Assembly: GCF_000003195.3 (NCBI RefSeq)
Contig: NC_012873.2
Location: 68,457,615-68,521,614 of the forward strand
Reading direction: 5' to 3'
Source of the DNA: Sorghum bicolor
Taxonomy: Eukaryota; Streptophyta; Magnoliopsida; Poales; Poaceae
DNA length: 64,000 bases
Shown: positions 56,901 through 64,000 of the stretch, in pieces
Position numbering within the stretch: position 1 is the stretch's first letter
Layout of the letters: every line of letters begins with the position of its first letter
Made by a program: the position numbers and the translations under genes
Notes under the pieces: generated by a model
Seen by the model: the letters and a program-made list of their open reading frames with translations, nothing else
Database searches by the model: none
Told to the model about the DNA's origin: nothing

Positions 56901-59900
56901 CGTGATCTAAAGAAGAGAATGAAGTCGGACCCATATTTTACTTATGCTATCAAGGAATGCTACGCTTCTTTCAAAAACATCATATATGCACTAGTGATCA
57001 GTTCACGAGAGAGAGGGTATGTTTCACATTATTATGCTTTCATTCATATTACTACACCCTTGACTGTTAAAGCTTAAATTTTGTTTTGAACCCAGCTGAT
57101 AAAGTTGATATATTATGTGATATTTTCAGTTTCATACAAAAGATTTTCGATATGGTGGATGAGCATATAACAGAAGAGACTTTGATAAAGGAGCTGAACA
57201 TGAGTAACCTTCCTACCCTAAGCAAGAAGTTTATTGAGCTGCTTGACTTACTGGTATAAAATTACTTATCATTGTTCTAATAATGTTCAATGTGGAATTT
57301 TTTAATTCTCATTCCTTCAATGCAGGAAAGTAACAACAAAGAAGAACAGGGTCAGGTCATCATATTGTTCCAAGACATGCTTGAAGTGGTTACAAGGGAC
57401 ATAATGGTTGACCAGCTCAGCGAGTATGGAACCTAGTGACCATTCTACTGTACAAACTTAAAGAGTAGCCTTTAATCGTTAATTATATATTTAAATTTGT
57501 TTTAATCATTTTTTTTCTATATGCATGTTTACTTAATGGGGACTTGTTTTCCATGCACAATTCACCTAGTAGTGAGGAATATGTGATATTATATTATTTG
57601 GTTACAAAATGGCTATTAAATAAGTTATTCGGGCGTAATGAGAGTTGTTTCTTTTTTTTGGTTGGTGGGTATAGTCGTTCAGAATTTCCCTGTTGTCTCC
57701 TATAACATGGTGTCCGTAATGGGACAGTTTGGGCATATTTGGTTGGTAGCTAATGTTGTCACACATGTTTTGCTAAGGTGGCTAACGTTAGTCCACACGT
57801 TTGTGCCAAGGAAAATAGCCACCTAACCTTAGGTAAAGTTAGGCAAGAAACATGAGTCTATAACATGTGAACCAAAAAGCTAAGAAGTTAGAGACTAAGT
57901 TGTGGGAGGGACCACAAATTTTGTGACTAAAGCTGTGGCCGCCTCAGTTTTGGCGTGGTAAATCTAGTTGCCAATTGAACATGCCTATCTTATTATACAA
58001 AAACATCACACTGTTCTCGATAGACAAAAACAATATATTTGTTCATAATGAATAGTTTGCAGTTACTCATGTGCAATGTTTTCCTAAACGCTAAACGGTA
58101 AATAGTCGGTCACCTGCCGTTTAGCCATTATTCGGGCTAAACAGTCCATTAAACGGGCTAAACAGATGGTTAAACGGAAACGGTGTACCACTGTGTAGCG
58201 TTTACACGGCGTTTAAACGGTCTAAACGGCCGTTTAGGCGAACAGTGCTCATGTGGCCACACATAGTTTTTCATCGATATCTTTGGTGATCACAGCTAGG
58301 TTCTTGGTGGTTGTTTATTGTATTTTCTTTTGATATATCTATTATTATCATTATCTCTATGGCAGCCTATTGGAATCAATACATGGTCCAAATAATAAAA
58401 GATCTGAAGGAATGATGCCACTTGACCAACAAGTTCAGTTGTTCACAAAAGCTATTGATTTTCCTGTAAAGAAAACACAAGCATGGAATGAAAAGGTTCT
58501 GTTTCTTGTCTGACTTTATTTATTATTTTCTAGTATTAATAAAAAATATTTAATTTTGAATAAAGTTATTTTTTGTGATTATGCTTACTTATTGGTTTCA
58601 GATAAAAAGGCTTCGACTTCTGCTCACGGTGAAGGAATCAGCTATGGATGTCCCTACAAACCTGGATGCTAGAAGGAGGATATCTTTCTTTGCTAATTCT
58701 CTTTTTATGTCGATGCCAGATGCCCCAAAAGTGCGGCAAATGTTGCCCTTCTCGTAAGTTTTACTCACTATAAGATCTATGCTACAACATTCCTAGCTGG
58801 CTTGTATGTTTCACTAGTAAGTGATATAAGCGATAACAGACTTCCATTTTGTCCTATTTTGCTTCTATTTTACTTAGATATTCAACACTATTTTCAGTTA
58901 AATAAAACTTGTTGGTTCTTTTATGTCTCTTTCGAGAAAGGAAGCTCATCCTTACTTAGTGACCAACAAAACATATTATCTCCAGCTGGATGGTAGTATC
59001 TTGTAGATAAACTAGAAGAGAGATGAAAATATCTATAACTGTACACTTTAACATTTTTTGTTATTCTTTTGAGTAAACTATACACCTTTATTCCATGAAG
59101 TTATTGACTACAAGTGATTTATTGTGGCAGTACAACCCAAAGCTTTATTGGCCACTGGCTTAAATTATCTATGAACATTACTGACTAACATGTGATACAA
59201 TTCTATTCATATGCTCAAATCATATTGCTTCATTTTCTGAACTTTTGTTAACTAGAGTTACAATTCATGTTCTAATTACCCTTGTTTTGAATCCTCTTCA
59301 CTGGGTGCCTATTGCAGTGTCTTGACTCCTTATTATAAAGAAGACGTTCTTTTCTCTTCACAAGCACTAGGGGAACAGAATGAGGATGGGGTTTCTATCC
59401 TTTTCTATTTGCAAAAAATCTACCCAGGTTCTTTGCTGAAATGTTGATTTGTGGCTAGACACACCTCAATATTTCCACAAATTTTTCTGATAATCAAAAC
59501 AATGTTTTCTATCCAACATCCTTGCAGATGAATGGAAAAATTTTCTTGAAAGGGTGCATTGTGAGAGTGAAGATCAACTCCACGAGACCGAGCAATCTGA
59601 AGAGCAGCTTCGCCTTTGGGCATCATACCGGGGACAAACTTTGACAAGAACTGGTAATCATCTTTGGCTTCTGTTATAGCTGCTATTATACTTCTCTCAA
59701 TGAAACTTCTTTGTATATAGTACATGTTCGATAATTTCATTAATTTAATAATTGTTGTGCTTTCTTACAGTAAGGGGGATGATGTACTACAGACAAGCTT
59801 TAGTCCTTCAGGCTTTCCTTGATATGGCCAGAGATGACGGTATTTTCTGAATACTTGACAGCTGATCCTATTTCGATACTCTAAACATTGTATGACTGTT

Positions 59901-62900
59901 TCATTATGTTGCTTTCCTCAGATCTTATGGAGGGTTTTAGAGCAGCTGACCTGTTATCTGAATCTGATGAATCGCAACTTTTGACTCAATGCAAAGCTAT
60001 AGCTGACATGAAATTCACATATGTTGTGTCATGCCAGCAATATGGTATCCAGAAACGTTCTGGTGATCCACATGCACAGGATATTCTGAGATTGATGACC
60101 ACGTAAGTCTTCATTTAAAATCAAATACTCTGCTTCATCCTTATGGTATTTCATGCTTACATCACAACTAGACTATGTTCTACTCCCTCCATACCCAAAT
60201 TAGCTGACGTTTAGGACATAATTGTGCTTACCAAGGAGCCATTAATTAGAGGGTATTTTTCCCTGTCTACCCCTATTAAATAGGGTATCGGGTGCATCCT
60301 CTACGAGAAAACTACTCTGGTCAACCGGTTAGTGCAGCAAGGCCATAGGGTGATGTGCAGTGTTCGACTCTTGGTGGCCACAAATTTTTGCGGGGGTTTG
60401 TTTTTATTGTTTGCCTGCATGCCGGCGCTCCATTTCAGCTGGGCATGCAGCCGCATGCGGCGCTTGGACTGCTTCGACGCGCTGATTGGGCGGTGACAAA
60501 GGCGACCGAGGCGACACAATTAATTGCTGCTTCGACGCGAGTGCTTATTGGACGGTGACGAAGCCAACCGAGGCGACACAGCGAAGCAAGGAGCGCAACA
60601 GGCAAGGGCAATCATGTCCTAAACATAGCATGCGGGCGAGGAACGACATTTTTTGCGAAAATAAGCCTTGAGTCTAGGACTCCAACTAATATAGGTATGG
60701 AGGGAGTATTTACTGAGTACCCACAGGAGAACATATTATGATTCTGTAGTAAAATAGAGCAAAATTGTGTTTTGATAATATTGTCCTGGCCTCCCAAGAT
60801 ATAAGTGAAAGCAGGAAGAATTGTTATAATGCATGGCTTGTATTGCATTGCATTGAGCCTCTCTGGTGGTATATATAGAGTACATATGGCAAATTAAATT
60901 ACAATATCCTAACTACTAAATATATTGTAAAATCCCCCGCAATCTTAGCGGGAGCATCGCAGACAGTATGGAGAAGAAGTAGAAGGCTAACATCCCCTTG
61001 CAATTGTAGTGATGTCGCAATTTAAATGCTGCAACTGGAGTAGAAACCAACGAGTAGCTCATGCAGACGATTGCCCTTTTTAGTCGCCGAAGTAACCATG
61101 TTTGAGGTGGATGCGGTTGTAGTCGTGGAGAGAGCAGACGCTGCTACCTGAAGGCGAGTAGTTCAGGTGGATGATCTTGCTCAAAGGCAATCAGTCTTGA
61201 TGCAAGGTATGGCGTGATGTTGGTGATGAAGACCCAATCAACATGATGAAGACCATTGCAGACAGACGATGCACAAGAGATTGCACACATGGCACAACAA
61301 TGTAGATGCAATAGTTAGAGGACACATGAACATGGGTGGTGGTGCTGCGGCCCAAGGAGGCAACACAGTAGCAACCCTGTTGCTCGAAGAGGATGTGTGT
61401 AACCCAAGGAGGCAACACAGTAGCAACCCTGATGAATGTCAGAATCCCAGTGGATCGCGCACAATTGGTTGATCAGACCGAGTACGCGTGAGGCGGGATG
61501 GGATGACTGAGAGATGACGTGGGCATCACATGTGCGGCCTGCAGTGCTGCTGTTTTGTTTTTGGCTTCGTGACTGTTTTTGGCCTTAAGGTCACCTTGTA
61601 CATATAACCTCCTTCCCGCTTAATTGAATGGCAGAGCTCCGTGACTTCTATTTTTATTCCCTTTACAAGATCGATTTAGGTTCCTTTTCCTGTTCTTAGT
61701 TTTCTTTGCTTTGACCATTGCAACACATTGTTTTATGTTACTTATATTGAAGCCCTGAGCTTCACAGAGATTGAAAGGAAAATCTCCTCTTTGGCAGTTA
61801 TCCGTCACTTAGGGTTGCCTACATCGACGAAGTCGAAGAGCCTAGCAAAGACAGAAATAAGAAAATAGAGAAGGTTTACTACTCCGCATTGGTGAAGGCA
61901 GCAGTAACTAAGCCTGATGATCCTGGCCAGAAACTTGATCAGGTACTGCAAAATGATTTTCAATTCAGTGTTGGTCGTGCTGGATTGATCAAATTATATT
62001 GTTTTGTTCCTACTATAGTTTTTTTACTTCTGCACTTCTATGTAGTATGTACTGGATCTTCCTTTTTTCCTGTAGCATAAGCATGTTATAGTGGTTTTTT
62101 TTTGTTGTAGTCTGTGGATCTGTAATACACCCATTATGGGGCTTGAACTCACAACCACAAGGTTAAGAACCTTGTGCTAACTGAGCTAGGTGGGCTTGAC
62201 ATGGGAGGAGGCAATAAAAATGGACTTAAAGATGAAATATATCTAGAGAATATGAGTGCAGAGGAAGCAGCTGTCTGCCTGAACCATGAACAGGCTTTAG
62301 ATCCACTAACAATATCTCTATATATTTATTTTCTGGCTTTGTTGTTTTTGTTGTTGTGGATATTGCTCATTCCAAAATTTAATCCATGCCAAAAAAGTTT
62401 TACTTTGTAACCTAGAGCTAAATTTCCTGGCTATGCATGCACTATAAATTGACACTATGTATTCTAGATTTGTTTGGCACTTTTGAGGTATGCTGACAAC
62501 ATGGTGTAAAGGGAACAATATATGATCTATTGCGTCATTGAATTGGTCTATGATATTTCACTAGTACTGTACAAGAAATGTAGAATACTCAAATGGTACC
62601 TATTAGAATAAATGTATTTCCTGATCTCTTGGTGCCAAATGAGGATAAACCTGTTTACCTGTCATATTTGCATCTTTTTCTGCATAGGATATATATAGGA
62701 TAAAGCTTCCAGGGAATGCAATGCTAGGTGAAGGAAAACCAGAAAACCAGAACCATGCCATAATTTTCACACGAGGTGAAGGTCTCCAAACCATCGACAT
62801 GAATCAGGTATGCATCAATTGGTTCCTTTTCTTCCATGACAGATTATGTGACAGTTTTTTACTATACCATTTTATCATAACAGGAACATTATATGGAGGA

Positions 62901-64000
62901 GACTTTGAAAATGAGGAATTTGTTGCAAGAGTTTCTGAAGAAACATGATGGTGTGAGATATCCATCAATACTTGGTGTAAGGGAACATATCTTCACCGGC
63001 AGGTAAACCTAAATTTATGTTTAATTTCTGAGTTTATTAGTGCCATTTAGTTGGACAATCAATGTATAAGCTCTCAATTCTTCTACAGTGTTTCTTCTCT
63101 TGCATGGTTCATGTCAAACCAAGAAACAAGTTTTGTGACCATTGGACAACGTGTACTTGCCAATCCTTTGAGGTGATTCATCTTATTATGGACATTTCTA
63201 TACCACATCATTACTTCACCTGGTTCTTAGCAAGCTTCTTCGTGATAATTAATATGTTGGAGTTTCTTGTCAAGATTTTTATTTCCAAATTTGCAATGAA
63301 CTAACAGTTATTGGAATTTCCATCTTAATATTATATGTATTCAGTCAAGTTGGCATGCTTAGCTTGTTTTTCCTCTGTGAGTACTATAATTCATTAACTG
63401 ATTTTTTTTTTGTGTGTGTGTGTTTGTCCTCGCAAAAATCTTTGTATCCAGAGTTCGGTTTCATTATGGGCATCCTGATATCTTTGATCGACTTTTCCAC
63501 CTGACAAGGGGAGGTGTAAGCAAAGCTTCTAAGATTATCAATCTTAGTGAAGACATATTTGCTGGTATGCCATTGTTTCCCCTGCCTCCCATTATTGCTT
63601 AATCTCAATGGAAATTATTTTGCTAATATATTTGTTACTTGATGATAGGATTTAACTCAACATTGCGTGAAGGAAATGTTACACATCATGAATACATGCA
63701 AGTTGGCAAGGGCAGAGATGTTGGTCTCAATCAGATCTCACTATTTGAAGCAAAAATAGCAAATGGTAATGGTGAACAGACGCTGAGCCGTGACGTCTAC
63801 CGACTTGGACATCGTTTTGACTTTTTCAGAATGTTGTCCTGCTACTACACTACTATTGGTTTTTACTTCAGCACAATGGTATAAACTTCTCCCTTGACTT
63901 CTCAACTTTTAAAACTATTGATTTAATCTGACCTTTGTGACTTTTTCTGTCCTTCTCAGATAACAGTTTGGACAGTGTATGTATTCCTCTACGGGCGTCT
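42477..64000 (+). CDS. Callose synthase (1,3-beta-glucan synthase, GSL/CalS), 5' 38 exons
   Basis: A plasma-membrane enzyme that makes callose from UDP-glucose. Exons: 42477-42702, 42781-43006, 43162-43255, 43406-43516, 43631-43747, 43856-43948, 44037-44128, 44218-44344, 45365-45502, 45575-45651, 45746-45836, 46475-46597, 46708-46822, 53328-53662, 53743-53795, 53877-53937, 55342-55423, 55494-55543, 55628-55714, 56242-56367, 56484-56587, 56679-56763, 56856-57016, 57130-57253, 57326-57423, 58366-58495, 58602-58753, 59318-59427, 59528-59653, 59771-59839, 59922-60102, 61798-61942, 62688-62807, 62884-63002, 63089-63172, 63452-63564, 63649-63878, 63960 onward. Phases all agree, giving about 1538 residues of roughly 1900-1950. 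Parts: Vta1-like region (about 45-190), FKS1 domain (about 300-420; [20 protein letters not shown]), first TM cluster (exons 12-19), central loop ([20 protein letters not shown]) and the synthase domain from about 1075 ([48 protein letters not shown]). Closest to the CalS1/2/3 group. No coding break seen. Confidence 0.95.
44911..44945. repeat. CT dinucleotide run in callose synthase intron 8
   Basis: About 17 CT units with one interruption (TTT), inside the 1-kb intron 44345-45364. Confidence 0.85.
46952..47194. mobile_element. CTTGTTTAG-family MITE with TTG duplication, intron 13
   Basis: Starts GGCCTTGTTTAGTTCCG, ends TGAACTAAACAAGGCC, flanked by TTG (46949-46951, 47195-47197). A full-length copy and one of the best preserved in the window. 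Confidence 0.9.
48028..48288 (+). repeat. Copia left LTR
   Basis: 261 bp. Contains an inverted pair TATGCCGCAG / CTGCGGCATA near the start, three imperfect tandem copies of a unit beginning ATAATTAGCAGATGTAAATC, and a TATA box (CTATATAA at 48223-48230). Confidence 0.95.
48366..52683 (+). pseudogene. Copia gag-pol polyprotein, broken
   Basis: An open frame runs 48366-51911, but the true protein path leaves it near 51545. Order: gag ([33 protein letters not shown]), with no CCHC zinc knuckle seen; protease VDSGASTHM near residue 356; pre-integrase [10 protein letters not shown] and CHSCQIGKH; integrase with [14 protein letters not shown] and NGKAERI (D, D, E) at about 550-650; RT from about residue 950 ([37 protein letters not shown]). 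After [11 protein letters not shown] a deletion removes the expected linker and shifts frame to [13 protein letters not shown]. The RT active site reads YVDN, not YVDD. A TGA stop at 51868 follows, then RNase H ([18 protein letters not shown]) to the stop at 52681. Confidence 0.93.
52678..52938 (+). repeat. Copia right LTR
   Basis: 261 bp, apparently identical to the left LTR. The polyprotein stop codon (TAG, 52681-52683) lies in its first six bases. Confidence 0.95.
53938..55341 (+). other. Callose synthase intron 16, repeat-rich
   Basis: 1.4-kb intron. Around 54090-54957 the sequence looks like part of a Copia-type LTR: a TATATA box near 54277, GTGTGTGTG, and an end reading CTCCAACA at 54950-54957. 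Into this the LINE fragment 54502-54899 inserted. LTR boundaries and TSD were not found, so a solo or partial LTR is only a suggestion. Confidence 0.35.
54502..54899 (+). mobile_element. Short 5'-truncated LINE insertion in intron 16
   Basis: About 398 bp ending in a poly-A tract (54888-54900), flanked by AAATCCCTAGC (54491-54501 and 54900-54910). Encodes a LINE C-terminal fragment, [20 protein letters not shown], then a 3' UTR with CTTAATTGAAAGGCAGAGCT. Confidence 0.85.
57424..58365 (+). other. Callose synthase intron 25
   Basis: 0.94-kb intron holding a hAT-type MITE (58074-58247); otherwise AT-rich with nothing recognised. Confidence 0.7.
58074..58247. mobile_element. hAT-type MITE built of TAAACGG words, intron 25
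   Basis: 174 bp, flanked by the perfect octamer CTCATGTG (58066-58073, 58248-58255). Ends CAATGTTTTCCTAAACG and (inverted) CACTGTTCGCCTAAACG. The interior repeats TAAACGG or its complement about ten times. Confidence 0.9.
60181..60708. mobile_element. TACTCCCTCC-ended element with GC-rich core, intron 31
   Basis: Ends TACTCCCTCCATACCCAAAT and (inverted) TACTCCCTCCATACCTATAT, 528 bp. The core (60300-60640) is GC-rich, unlike typical AT-rich Stowaway copies, and contains a two-unit repeat with GCTTCGACGCG and GACCGAGGCGACACA words (about 60470-60590). No ORF with a known motif. It lies within intron 31 (60103-61797). Confidence 0.7.
61351..61431. repeat. 29-bp direct repeat in intron 31
   Basis: Two exact copies of a 29-bp unit starting CCCAAGGAGGCAACACAG at 61351-61379 and 61403-61431, 23 bp apart. 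Function unknown. Confidence 0.85.
61545..61645 (+). mobile_element. LINE 3' UTR relic, intron 31
   Basis: CTTAATTGAATGGCAGAGCT at 61619-61638, preceded by TTTTTGGCC and GTACATATAACCTC, matches the 3' UTR of the LINE at 54502-54899. No A-tail or TSD remains. Confidence 0.5.
62129..62195 (-). pseudogene. tRNA-Lys(CUU)-derived relic in intron 32
   Basis: On the minus strand GCCCACCTAGCTCAGTT is followed by a short D-loop, an anticodon arm CAAGGTTCTTAACCTTG with CUU in the loop, then GAGTTCAAGCCCCAT. This matches plant tRNA-Lys(CUU) closely, but about five D-arm bases are missing and the acceptor and T stems carry mismatches. It is a tRNA pseudogene or the head of a decayed tRNA-derived SINE, not a working tRNA. 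Confidence 0.75.

Noticed and set aside
61351..61431. CRISPR-like direct repeat pair
   Set aside because: Only two copies, in an intron of a plant gene; an ordinary local duplication.
62129..62195. Functional tRNA-Lys gene
   Set aside because: D-arm deletion and stem mismatches make a normal cloverleaf impossible; scored as a relic.

Overview
The window is nuclear DNA from a grass. The genes have GT-AG introns, the coding exons are very GC-rich, and the intergenic DNA is full of grass-type MITEs, LINEs and LTR retroelements. The very common 230-240 bp element with CTTGTTTAGTTC ends points to a panicoid grass, most likely Sorghum or a close relative. That species call is inference. From memory, the gene order (AGO1-type, phospholipase A2, homoserine kinase, CDPK, tonoplast sugar transporter, RING finger, OEP21, callose synthase) resembles the distal long arm of rice chromosome 2. 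A synteny search would settle this.

Genes, left to right. (1) The 5' part of an AGO1-clade Argonaute, minus strand, 1-1087, with a leader intron up to 1262. (2) A small secretory phospholipase A2, minus, three exons, 3654-4825. (3) Chloroplast homoserine kinase, plus, intronless, 5088-6254, head-to-head with the PLA2 and only 262 bp away. (4) A calcium-dependent protein kinase, plus, two exons, 8957-10804. (5) A tonoplast sugar transporter (TMT/TST) pseudogene, plus, 22112-25212, frameshifted and split by two DNA transposons that each left a target-site duplication (TSD). (6) An ATL-type RING-H2 E3 ligase, minus, 29733-30422. (7) The plastid outer-envelope pore OEP21, minus, five exons, 36146-38185. 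(8) The first 38 exons of a callose synthase, plus, from 42477 past the right edge.

Between the genes, 10.8-21.8 kb holds many MITEs, a decayed short LTR element (16.0-17.5 kb) and a 5'-truncated LINE with a perfect 15-bp TSD (18941-21753). A long but dead LINE lies at about 30.65-35.77 kb. Five members of one TIR element family cluster at 39.2-41.8 kb, just upstream of the callose synthase.

The callose synthase introns are themselves transposon-rich. Intron 13 is 6.5 kb because a short LINE inserted there and was then split by a 4.9-kb Copia element. The Copia LTRs look identical to each other, yet its polyprotein is broken and its RT catalytic motif is changed. A hAT-like MITE, LINE tails, a long-TIR element and a tRNA-Lys-derived relic lie in other introns. 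I found no CRISPR, operon or clearly new biological system. The most informative signals are the nested, datable insertions and the pattern of decay at the sugar-transporter locus.
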